Origin: Haliangium sp050303215
GTDB taxonomy: Bacteria; Myxococcota_A; Polyangia; Haliangiales; Haliangiaceae
Length of the DNA: 64,000 nt
Assembly (NCBI RefSeq): GCF_050303215.1
Contig: NZ_JBNLBH010000035.1
Location: forward strand, 1 to 64,000
Direction: 5' to 3'
A program made the translations under genes and the position numbers. Below the pieces are notes generated by a model. The model was not told the origin of the DNA. It did no database searches and worked only from the letters and a program-made list of their open reading frames with translations. Positions 36,493 to 44,800 of this stretch are shown here, piece after piece; position 1 is the stretch's first letter, and every line of letters begins with the position of its first letter.

Positions 36493-37188
36493 ATGACCTC
36501 GAGACCGCAGACCCAGCCATTCCTGGCCGCACTCACCGGCGTCCTGCTCTGCCTCATCAGCGCACCCGCGGCCGCGCAAGTCCTATCACTGGATCACGAC
36601 AACCACGCCGATCGCGTCATGACCTTATCGGTCGGCATTGAGCACGCCGTGGTTGCCACGCTCGGCTACGGCCAGCGCGTGGCCACGGTGGCCGAGCGCC
36701 CCGTGACCGCGATCGTGGCCGCCACCCTGCCCTGGGCGACACCTGACGCCGGCGACTGGACCGCCGACGCCGGCGTCGTGACCACCCTGGTGTCGCTATC
36801 CTCGTGGCGACTGGGCAACGACCTACGCCTGCGCACGCGTCGCAGCGTCGGCGTCATCTCCGACATACTGCAATTCGCCGTGCGCGAGAAGCTCTACGGC
36901 GGCTACTTCGCCGGCCCCGGCTGGCTCAGCCTCTCGATCACCTACGACAAGTCTCTGCTCACGCACCTCACCCACAGCGATGAGTACCGCATGAACGTCT
37001 ATCCCGGCGCCCGCGACGGATGGATGGGGAGCACCGGTGGGCTCTTCGAAGGGGCGATCGAGGGCGGCTGGAACGTGAGCGAGAACCTGGCCCTGACCGC
37101 GCGCGTGGGCGCCCACACGACCGAGCGCGGCAACAACAACGCGCTGCTGCCGTACCTGGCCTCCCTGGGCGGCAACTACCGCTTCTGA
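36493..37188 (+). CDS. Outer-membrane beta-barrel-like protein, 231 aa
   Basis: A GAGGAG ribosome binding site precedes the ATG. The signal peptide ends near PAAAQ. The mature part consists of alternating amphipathic strands and ends in GGNYRF, a terminal aromatic typical of outer-membrane barrels. No specific family is recognised. It is the second gene of a two-gene operon with the hydrolase lipoprotein. Confidence 0.75.
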   Translation: MTSRPQTQPFLAALTGVLLCLISAPAAAQVLSLDHDNHADRVMTLSVGIEHAVVATLGYGQRVATVAERPVTAIVAATLPWATPDAGDWTADAGVVTTLVSLSSWRLGNDLRLRTRRSVGVISDILQFAVREKLYGGYFAGPGWLSLSITYDKSLLTHLTHSDEYRMNVYPGARDGWMGSTGGLFEGAIEGGWNVSENLALTARVGAHTTERGNNNALLPYLASLGGNYRF

Positions 37189-37426
37189 CCGGCCGCGTCC
37201 CACACCTGCGGTGCTACCGCAGCAGCCTGCTTGCCCCGCCTACACGGGCGCCGGCGTGGGCGGCCTTGGTCGATCTGACGCCGACACGGAAGAGACTACA
37301 ACGCTACAACCAGTCGACGCGAATGATTCAAGTGACCTGCTCTCCTTTACAAATTTCGTGTGCATGCGGCGAATGCACCGTGGCACGGCCTCTCTCCCGT
37401 ATCGATAGATGATGAAGGTGCCCACG

Positions 37427-37508
37427 GCGCCCGCCTACGCGCTCATTGCGCGTGGGCGCGACTATCTCGAATAGAGATAGCTGGGTCTAGGGTTCGTGAG
37501 CCCTTTTG
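37427..37508 (+). other. Three consecutive hairpins, candidate structured RNA or terminator
   Basis: Hairpin 1: GCGCCC and ACGCGC (37427-37432, 37437-37442) pair with GCGCGT and GGGCGC (37448-37459) around TCATT, with a bulge. Hairpin 2: CTATCTC (37462-37468) and GAGATAG (37474-37480) around GAATA. Hairpin 3: 37489-37494 with 37499-37504, including one G-T pair, then TTTT (37504-37507). They lie in a gene-free, less GC-rich stretch (37189-37561). Confidence 0.4.
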
Positions 37509-37561
37509 GCGCGCGCGCTGCCGTAGGCATCCCCCAACCAGGTTGCGAACACGAGCCGTGC

Positions 37562-37891
37562 TCACCGTGATGTGGCCGTGAGCGCATTGGGGGCGTGATG
37601 TCGCGTATCGACCTCGCCCGCGGCCTCTGTTCCGGGGGAGCCCTTCAGCCCCTGCCATACCAGCCATCCACCCGAGGACACACAATACAGCTTGATACCG
37701 ATTTCGATGTACTCATCGACCGTACCCGACCAGAGCAACCCAGTCACCGCCCCATACGTGCCCGCGTACAGCGCGAGGAACACCAGCGACGAGCCGGCGA
37801 CGAGCGCGCACCGTCGCGCCGTCGCGGCGTTCCCCCGCCATCCCGCGAGCGCCATCGCCGCGCACCAGACCGCGATCCACAGCCCATCCAC
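37562..37891 (-). CDS. Small multi-spanning membrane protein, 109 aa
   Basis: Reading from GTG 37891, three hydrophobic segments are visible (LWIAVWCAAMALAGW, LVAGSSLVFLALYAGTYGAVTGLLW, IGIKLYCVSSGGWLVWQGL), then a polar tail. No family is recognised. The frame stays open for about 12 codons upstream of the GTG without another start, and a coding-like fragment lies just upstream. It may therefore be a complete small gene or the remaining part of a larger decayed one. Confidence 0.5.
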   Translation of the reverse strand: MDGLWIAVWCAAMALAGWRGNAATARRCALVAGSSLVFLALYAGTYGAVTGLLWSGTVDEYIEIGIKLYCVSSGGWLVWQGLKGSPGTEAAGEVDTRHHAPNALTATSR

Positions 37892-37927
37892 GGCGAGGCG
37901 TACGACCGTCGCGTCCCGGCATCCGCC

Positions 37928-38074
37928 TCACCGTTCTCCAGCGCCTGCTGCCAGCACGTATGCCTCTCGCAGCGGGGCCAGCAGGGCCGGATCGTTGGCC
38001 ACTGCAGCGGCGATCCCGGCCTCCGCCGCGTCGAGCTCGCCGTCACCGCCGGTCGGGACCGCGCACTGGTCGGT
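37928..38074 (-). pseudogene. Fragment of a protein-coding gene
   Basis: A 48-codon minus-strand stretch between two stops has strongly coding-like composition (GDGELDAAEAGIAAAVANDP, LLAPLREAYVLAAGAGER) but no start codon. It ends 36 bp before the small membrane protein. It looks like the C-terminal end of a lost gene. Confidence 0.35.
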
Positions 38075-38215
38075 TCAAGCGCCGCGCAGGGGTTGCTGGG
38101 GGCGGCGTCGGCATCGAGGCACGCGCGTTCGGCACCTGCTTTGAATCAGGTGGCTTACTCAACTGGGAAGCTCGGAATCATCTAGTGATGGTCGAGACCA
38201 CCGTCGAGCGGTGGC

Positions 38216-38722
38216 GAGCTTGGCCGGCCGACGGCGCGACCACCCGAGCGCGGCGGCGAGCTCGAGTCGCGGGCGGCGAGACCATCGCCAGGCGGCGGCG
38301 AGCTCGGGAAGCGTGGGTCGAGACCATCGAGGTGGCGGTGCCGAGCTCGGGTCGCGGGCGGCGAGACCATCGCCGGGCGGTGTCGAGCTCGGGGCGCGGG
38401 CGGCGAGACCATCACCGGGCGGCGCCGAGCTTGGGAAGCGATCGTCGAGACCACCGGCCGGATGAATCCGAGCTCGCCCCGCGGGCGGTCAGAGCACCGA
38501 GGCCCGGCGCCGAGCTCGCCTGGCGGTGGTCTCGTGGCGCAGCGGGCGACTCCGAGCTCGCCCTGCGGGCCACCAGAGCATCGCGCTCCGGCGGCGAGCT
38601 CGGCCAGCGGTGGTCGAGCCTGGCAGCCGGGTGATTCCGAGCTCTGCCGGCGGCACGCGGGCGCCAGCGCAGGTAACGGCGAGCCCGCCCGGCGTCGGTC
38701 TGGAGCATCGAGACCCGGCGGC
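38216..38722. repeat. 42-bp minisatellite, 12 imperfect copies
   Basis: Twelve head-to-tail units start with GAGCTC or a one-base variant (GAGCTT, GAGCCC). Nine are 42 bp and three (third, sixth, tenth) are 43 bp, together exactly 507 bp. Degenerate units flank the array on both sides (from about 38168 and to about 38800). Units 2, 4 and 5 are closest to each other, units 3 and 6 form a second type, and units 7-8 and 9-10 form a two-unit higher-order repeat. Single-base length changes shift the frame, so a protein repeat is unlikely. There are no variable spacers. Confidence 0.85.
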
Positions 38723-38829
38723 GAGCTCACATGCGCGCGCTCTGGGCAGGCGAGAGGTGAGCTCGACCGCATCGAACCGCGAGCCGTTGCCCGCGGTGGT
38801 GGTCACCGAGCCGGGCCGCCCATCGCCGA

Positions 38830-39165
38830 GCGTGCCGGGGCGAGCCTTTCAGGCCGCGCTCATCATCGAGCGCCGGGGTCGCATCGACGATGCCCTGTCG
38901 CGCTCCCTGGAGCGAGCCCGCCCGCACCAGATCGCACGGATTCGCGGGTTCGCCAACGGCGCGCCCGGCGCTCTCTCTGAGCAACGATCTCATGCTCGGT
39001 TTTGTCTACCTTCATCTGCCAGACTATCCACTGTCCTTGCAGCACAACCGCCGGGCTCTCACGAAGTATTCTGGGACTCCGACCGAAGGCGCTGTGTGCA
39101 ACAATATAGGAAGCGCGCTATTCAAGCAGGGAGATTACGCGGGTGCGATCCAGCATGCTCGTTGA
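38830..39165 (+). pseudogene. Decayed TPR-like gene
   Basis: Two frames carry TPR-like pieces in order: RAFQAALIIERRGRIDDALSRSLERAR before about 38960, then LMLGFVYLHLPDYPLSLQHNRRAL and NNIGSALFKQGDYAGAIQHA up to the stop at 39165. The frame changes between them and no good start is present. This suggests a frameshifted remnant of a TPR protein. Confidence 0.4.
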
Positions 39166-39801
39166 CGAGTGGCACCAGCCCCGAGCAGCGCATCCGGCTC
39201 AGGCTTTGGCGGGGGGAAGGCAAGGCCCTGACCATGACGGTTCCGGGCGGCAAGCTCGGCCTCTCGATCTACTGACGGCTGCCTCACGCTGGCCCGGATA
39301 CGCGTGTTCTGTTGGGGCCCATTGCAGCCGGCCATGCGATCAGGGTGTCGAGGCCGAAGCCTGGACGCAGAGGCGCGGACGAGTCCATGGGCCCGAAGGC
39401 GACGTCGCGCCCTGCTCCGACCCATCGAGATCGGCCAGGTGACCCAGAAGAAGCCGTGAGGGGAGAGTGTGCCTGGCAGGTCGGACGCCAAGGGCGTGTC
39501 GAGGCAAGGCGGACGCCGGAAGCGTGGAGGGAGAGAGCCATTGCGTGGAGGGAGAGAAAGGCGTCCATGCGCAGCCGTTCGCCGGTAGGGCCCGTGGGCT
39601 TGGCCGAGCCGGCCCCATCCGAGCCAGCATCCCAGAGCGAGCGCGCGAGCGAGCGCCTGGCTGGGCCGGCGGCCGTTGCCGTAGGCAACGGCATAGCACT
39701 TGGGCTGCGCCCAAGTGCGGACCGAGCCAATATCATGCGCAAGAATCGTCTTGCGCCGAGGTCCGTCCAGGCGACGCATCGCCGCCATCCCGCGCAGCGC
39801 A
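39166..39801. other. Gene-poor stretch with direct and inverted repeats
   Basis: No gene can be supported. A 15-base direct repeat GCGTGGAGGGAGAGA occurs twice near 39520-39560, an inverted pair GGGCCCAT / ATGGGCCC lies at 39315-39322 and 39387-39394, and three perfect hairpins follow (separate entry). Confidence 0.35.
39672..39756. repeat. Three adjacent perfect hairpins
   Basis: Stem 1 is 9 bp (39672-39680 with 39684-39692, loop GTA). Stem 2 is 10 bp (39696-39705 with 39709-39718, loop TGC). Stem 3 is 8 bp (39737-39744 with 39749-39756, loop ATCG). They lie downstream of the PIN toxin gene and resemble tandem REP/BIME-type palindromes; no T-run follows. Confidence 0.55.
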
Positions 39802-40366
39802 CTACGGCCAAGGCAGCCCGACATGGTCCGCGACGTCGGCGGCGAACCTCGGGACCGACTTGCCAAGCCCGCGCAGCAACTCCTCGAAGCGGCGCGGCGG
39901 GTTACGGAGCGCAGAGGCTTGTTTGCGCAGCAAGTCGACCATGCGGTCTGGATCGAGGTCGAACAGATTGCACAGGAAGGTATCCGGCGACTGCGCCTCG
40001 ATACCCTCGGGCAGGGCGCGGAAGTCTTTCAGGTTGCTGGTAACGATGACCTGTGCACCAGCCTTGACCGCGGCCGCTGCGACGTGGCGGTCCTTTTCCT
40101 GGTTGGGCATGGCCGGGACCGACCTTTCGTACCCCACGACCATGGCTTCAGGGAAGTACCGGGTCATCGTCGAGCGCAGACGAGCGGCTTGCTGCGCCGT
40201 GATGCTTCCCTTGCCGACCAAGTTGCGCTCGGTCTCGTCCAGGATACGCTCGGACCAATAAAGCTGATAGAGCGCCGTCGGCGGCCACGCGCAGCAGCGT
40301 GTCCCGCAGAGAGAACGGAAACAGCACGTTCGCGTCCAGGACCGCCTTGAACGGAGCGACCAGCAT
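39802..40366 (-). pseudogene. PIN-domain toxin gene with frameshift
   Basis: The N-terminal frame begins at ATG 40366 with FKAVLDANVLFPFSLRDTLLRVAAD. The rest continues in another frame: ALYQLYWSERILDETERNLV, KDRHVAAAAVKAGAQVIVTSNLKDF, to the stop at 39802. Together they give a normal PIN nuclease of about 190 residues with its acidic metal-binding residues (Asp in VLDANV, Glu in ILDETERN, Asp in KDRHV and NLKDF). Dropping one base near 40272-40278 restores the frame. As written, the toxin is inactivated. It starts 11 bp after the antitoxin gene. A sequencing error is possible. Confidence 0.75.
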
Positions 40367-40377
40367 CGACCCACACG

Positions 40378-40869
40378 CTACTCGAGCTCGTCGTAGCCCC
40401 CGAGATCCTCACTCATGCGACTGAGCTCGTCGAGTCCGGCGCCGCGCTCGCGATCGCGCTGCTCCTTGAACGCGAGCACATGCTCGACCCGCAGCCGACG
40501 ATGCCGTCCCGTCTTCACGAACGGAATACGTCCTTCGTCGAGCAGCCGTACCAAGTATTGACGAGACACATTGAGCAAGTTGGCCGCCTGTTGCGTGCTC
40601 ATCTCCTGGTCGACCGGCACGATCGCGATCGCGTCGCCACGGGCCATCACCTCGGCGACCCGCTTGAGCACGAAGAACATACTCTCGGGGATCGCGATCT
40701 TCGCGCCGGACGGACCCACGAGCATGCACTCACTCGGCCGCCGCTGGCCCAGCGCCGTCAACAAGCGAGTCACCTCGATGAACTCGCTGAGCTGGTCGGG
40801 TGGGGCCCCGACAGGGTCCATCCGCCGGAGCTGCTCCTCCGTGGAGCGTCGGGCAGCGTTTGCTGGCAT
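40378..40869 (-). CDS. Antitoxin with excisionase-type HTH, 163 aa
   Basis: The start at 40869 has a GAGGAG ribosome binding site 7 nt upstream; ATG 40890 is less likely. Residues about 90-145 form an excisionase/MerR-like helix-turn-helix (MSTQQAANLLNVSRQYLVRLLDEGRIPFVKTG, RRLRVEHVLAFKEQ). The arrangement, HTH protein first and PIN protein 11 bp later, is the usual one for this type II toxin-antitoxin family. The antitoxin should bind its own promoter and neutralise the PIN RNase. The antitoxin is intact while the toxin is frameshifted. Confidence 0.88.
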   Translation of the reverse strand: MPANAARRSTEEQLRRMDPVGAPPDQLSEFIEVTRLLTALGQRRPSECMLVGPSGAKIAIPESMFFVLKRVAEVMARGDAIAIVPVDQEMSTQQAANLLNVSRQYLVRLLDEGRIPFVKTGRHRRLRVEHVLAFKEQRDRERGAGLDELSRMSEDLGGYDELE

Positions 40870-41357
40870 CGTCGATCTCCTCTCGAGCAAGCGTAGGCCA
40901 CAGTCGACCTAAACGCAACCTGCATGCAAGCCTCCCCCACCTCGTGTCGGACTGCCGCAGCCCGTGCTCGCCGGCGAGGAACCTGGACGGCAGCGGCGAG
41001 GCGGCCCCGGCGAGGCGACCCCAGCCAGGCAGCCCCAGGCTCGGCCTGGCCTGCACCGCCTGCTGCGCCAGCTCGCACTGGTCCAGCGGAATGACCACCG
41101 CCGCACCCAGCCTGCCCGATCGGCGAGCCGCCCCGTCGATTGCCAATGCTTCCTCACAAAAATTGCATTATATCAATCATAGACTATTGACGCAGGAACC
41201 GGTAGATTACCAAGGCTCAAAGGTGTCGACCTACCGGCGTCTGGACTGGTGTCCGCCAGCGGTGCGGCAGCGCCCTGCGCCATAGACGCAGCATGCAAGG
41301 CTGTGCGCAGGTGTCGCCTGACTGGTGCGGCTCGTCACGGCAGAAAGGGATTTCAAC
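40870..41357. other. Intergenic region with an AT-rich promoter-like patch
   Basis: No gene is seen. An AT-rich patch (41155-41200) stands out from the GC-rich surroundings. It contains TATAAT on the minus strand (towards the antitoxin gene) and several -10-like hexamers on the plus strand, upstream of the precursor peptide gene. No -35 box can be named. Confidence 0.35.
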
Positions 41358-41510
41358 ATGAAGAAGAAGATCAAGAAATCGAAGAGGAAACTGCAAGTGT
41401 CCCGTCATACGCTGCGGCTGCTGAACGGCGACTCGCTCACCGAGGCGGCAGGCGGCGGGCCGACGTTCAGTTGCCAGACCATAAGCTGCAATCTCACAGA
41501 CTGTTGCTGA
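41358..41510 (+). CDS. Lanthipeptide-like RiPP precursor peptide, 50 aa
   Basis: ATG 41358 follows AAAGGGA at a suitable distance. The peptide has a lysine-rich start, then KLQVSRHTLRLL, which matches the leader motif of class I-type lanthipeptide precursors (K-x-L-x-x-S-x-x-T-L-R-x-L), and ends in a GG-type leader end (EAAGGG, residues 29-34). The predicted core GPTFSCQTISCNLTDCC has five Ser/Thr and four Cys, as needed for lanthionine rings. No LanB, LanC, LanM, protease or transporter gene is found in the window, so the precursor is an orphan here. Chance is unlikely given leader, GG and core occurring in the right order. Confidence 0.78.
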   Translation: MKKKIKKSKRKLQVSRHTLRLLNGDSLTEAAGGGPTFSCQTISCNLTDCC

Positions 41511-41850
41511 CGTCGCGCCTGCCGTCACCACTGCTCGCGCCGACTCCCGCCCTCGTGGACGGCGGCGAGCGAGCGTCGCGCCGGCGAAGGCTGAGCAGCG
41601 AGGCTCCACGCAGACATCGACGCCTGGACGCGGCTGCAGCCGCACGCTGCTGACGCCGTCGCAAACGTAATGCGTCCCACTGTCACGGCGGCGCCGCGTC
41701 CCTCGCCGACGGGCCGAAGTGAGGCGAGCGCCGGCGGCCCACGCCGCGCGAGTCCCGGCCCGGTGGCCGACTCGGCCACCCCCGACCAGGCCCGGCCAAG
41801 CCGCCCGCCCCCGGTTGCCAAGCCCCCGCCGATGTCATACAAGCCACATC
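41511..41850. other. Intergenic region before ileS
   Basis: GC-rich, with no supported gene, no T-box motif and no clear terminator after the precursor peptide. Confidence 0.3.
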
Positions 41851-44800
41851 ATGGCCGAGTCCAAGAGCGTGTACGAGCCCGTCAAGCCCGATGTCTCCCT
41901 GCCCGGGCAGGAGAAGGACATTCTGCGCTTTTGGGACCAGCACCAGATCTTTCAGAAGACCCTGGACACCACCGCTGACAAGAAGCCCTACAGCTTCTAC
42001 GACGGCCCCCCCTTCGCCACCGGCCTGCCCCACTACGGCCACCTCCTGGCCGGCATCCTCAAGGACATCGTGCCCCGCTACTGGACCATGCGCGGGTACC
42101 ACGTCCCCCGCCGCTTTGGCTGGGACTGCCACGGCCTGCCGGTCGAGTACGAGATCAACAAGAAGCTCGGCCTCGACAGCCGCAAGCAGATCTTGGCCAT
42201 GGGCGTCGACAAGTACAACGCCGAGTGCCGCAGCATCGTCCAGCGCTACACCGAGGAGTGGAAGAGCACCGTCCACCGCATCGGCCGCTGGGTCGACATG
42301 GACCACCCCTACTTCACCATGGACCCCGCCTTCATGCAGTCCGTGTGGTGGGTGTTTCGGCAGCTCTGGGACAAGGGCCTCATCTATGAGGGCCACAAGG
42401 TCGTGCCCTACTCCGTCGGCGTGTCCACGCCCCTTTCCAACTTCGAGGCCAACCTCAACTACAAGGACGTCCAGGACCCCTCGATCACCATCACCCTGAA
42501 GGTCGAAGGCCGCGACGACACCTACTTCCTGGCCTGGACCACCACCCCCTGGACCCTGCCGTCCAACCTGGCCCTGGCCGCCGGCGCCGACATCGACTAC
42601 GTCGAGGTCGAGGACCCCAAGACCGGCCACACCTACATCCTGGCCGCCGCCCTCCGCGACCGCTACTTCGGCGACGACGCCCCCGTGCGCGCCCAGCACA
42701 AAGGCAGCGAGCTCGCCGGCATGCGCTACCTGCCGCTGTTGCCCTACTTCGCCGACCAGGCCGCCGAGGGTGCCTTCCGGGTCATCACCAGCGACCACGT
42801 CACGGTCGAGACCGGCACCGGCCTGGTCCACATCGCGCCCGCCTTCGGCGAGGACGACTACGAGGCCTGCCGCGTGGCCGGCATCCCCCTGGTCAACCCC
42901 GTCGACGACGACGGCATGTTCACCGACGAGGTCCCCGACTGGGCCGGGCGCCGGGTCAAGGACGCCGACAAGGACATCATCGCCCGGCTCAAGGCCGACG
43001 GCACCCTGTTCCGGCACGAGACCATCGAGCACAGCTACCCCTTCTGCTGGCGCTCGGACACCCCGCTCATCTACCGCGCGGTGTCGACCTGGTTCGTCAA
43101 GGTCGAGTCCATGCGCGACGCCCTCCTGGCCGCCAACGCCGAGACCCGGTGGGTGCCCGAGCACCTCAAGGACGGCCGCTTTGGCAAGTGGCTCGAGAAC
43201 GCCCGCGACTGGGCGGTGTCGCGCAACCGCTTCTGGGGCACGCCTTTGCCCATCTGGAAGAACGACGAGGGCGAGGTCGTGTGCGTCGGCTCCATCGACG
43301 AGCTGTACGAGCTCTCGGGCACGCGCGTGGACGACCTCCACCTCGACGTCATCGGCGAGATCGAGATCCCCTCGCGCCAGGGCGGCAGCCCGCTGCGCCA
43401 CGTCAACAGCGTGCTCGACTGCTGGTTCGAGTCCGGGTCCATGCCCTACGCCCAGTGGGGCTACCCGGCCCAGAACCGCGACGCCTTCGACAAGACCTTC
43501 CCGGCCGACTTCATCGCCGAAGGCCTCGACCAGACCCGGGGCTGGTTCTACACCCTGGTCGTCATCGGCACCGCCCTGTTCGGCAAGGCCCCGTTCGAGA
43601 ACGTGGTCGTCAACGGCCTGATCCTGGCCGAAGACGGCAAGAAGATGAGCAAGAGCCTGCGCAACTACCCCGACCCGGTCGAGGTGCTCGACGAGCACGG
43701 CGCCGACGCGCTCCGGCTCTACCTCATCGACTCCCCGGTGGTCAAAGCCCAGGAGCTGCGCTTCTCCGACAAGGGCGTGCGCGACATCGTGCGCAAGATC
43801 CTGCTGCGGTGGTGGAACGCGTACTCGTTCTTCGTCAACTACGCCAACGTCGACGGCTTCCGTCCCCAGGGCGACCCCGAGCGCTCGCCCAACATCCTCG
43901 ACCAGTGGATCCTGTCGCGGCTGCACACGCTGATCGATCACACCAACCGCGAGATGGACGGCTATCGGCTGTACAACGTCGTGCCCGCGCTGTTGCAGTT
44001 CATCGAGGAGCTGACCAACACCTATATCCGATTCAACCGCGAGCACTTCTGGCGCGAGGGCATGCCCGAGGACAAGCGCCTGGCGTACGAGACCTTGTAC
44101 GAGGTGCTGCTCAGCTTGTCGAAGGTGATGGCGCCGTTTACGCCGTTCTTGGCCGAGGCTATCTATCAGAACCTGACCGGGCAGAACCTGACCGGCCAAG
44201 GCTCGGCCGAGGGCACGCGCCTGAGCGTGCACCTCGAAGCCTTCCCCGAGGCCGACCCCGGCAAGGAGCGGCCGGCGCTCGAGGCCGCGGTCGCGCGCAT
44301 GAACCAGCTCGTGCTCATGGGCCGGAACCTGCGCGAGCGGCTCAAGATCAAGGCCAAGATCCCCCTCCGCACCATGCGCGTCATCCACCGCGACCCCGCG
44401 GTCTTGGAGGCCCTGGCCCCGCTCGAGCCCTACTTCGCCGAGGAGCTCAACGTGCGCGAGGTGCTCTACGCCAGCGATGAGGACACCTATATCCAGGTGT
44501 CGGCCAAGGCCCACTTCCCCCGCCTGGGGCCCCGTCTGGGCAAGCGCATGAAGGACGTGGCGCGCGCCATCGCGGCCTTCACCGCCACCGAGATCGCGGC
44601 CCTGGAGCAGGGCGAGACCCTCGAGGTCGCGGGCGAGTCCATCACCATCGAGGACGTCGAGATCCGGCGCGCGCCGCGCGAGGAGGCCGTGGGGGATTGG
44701 GCCCTGAGCGCGCACCAGATGATCTCGATCGAGCTCGACCCGACGGTCACCGCCGAGCAGGAGCGGGAGGGAACCGGGCGCGAGATCATTCGCCGGGTCC

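Noticed and set aside
37323..37412. Short Cys-rich frame MIQVTCSPLQISCACGECT as a second precursor peptide
   Set aside because: No leader motif, no ribosome binding site, and the frame merely continues an upstream shadow frame; Cys content is probably chance in an AT-richer gap.
37481..37508. tRNA T-arm or phage attachment site (GGGTTCGTGAGCCC)
   Set aside because: The loop does not match TTCRANY and no acceptor, D or anticodon arm can be folded upstream.
38216..38722. CRISPR array
   Set aside because: Units are contiguous and imperfect without unique spacers, and no cas gene is nearby.
38182..38772. Reading frames through the 42-bp array as a repeat protein
   Set aside because: Three units are 43 bp and shift the frame, no ribosome binding site is present, and frames are open on both strands because of GC content.
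41511..41850. T-box riboswitch before ileS
   Set aside because: No T-box sequence (TGGNACCGCG) and no antiterminator/terminator pair were found.
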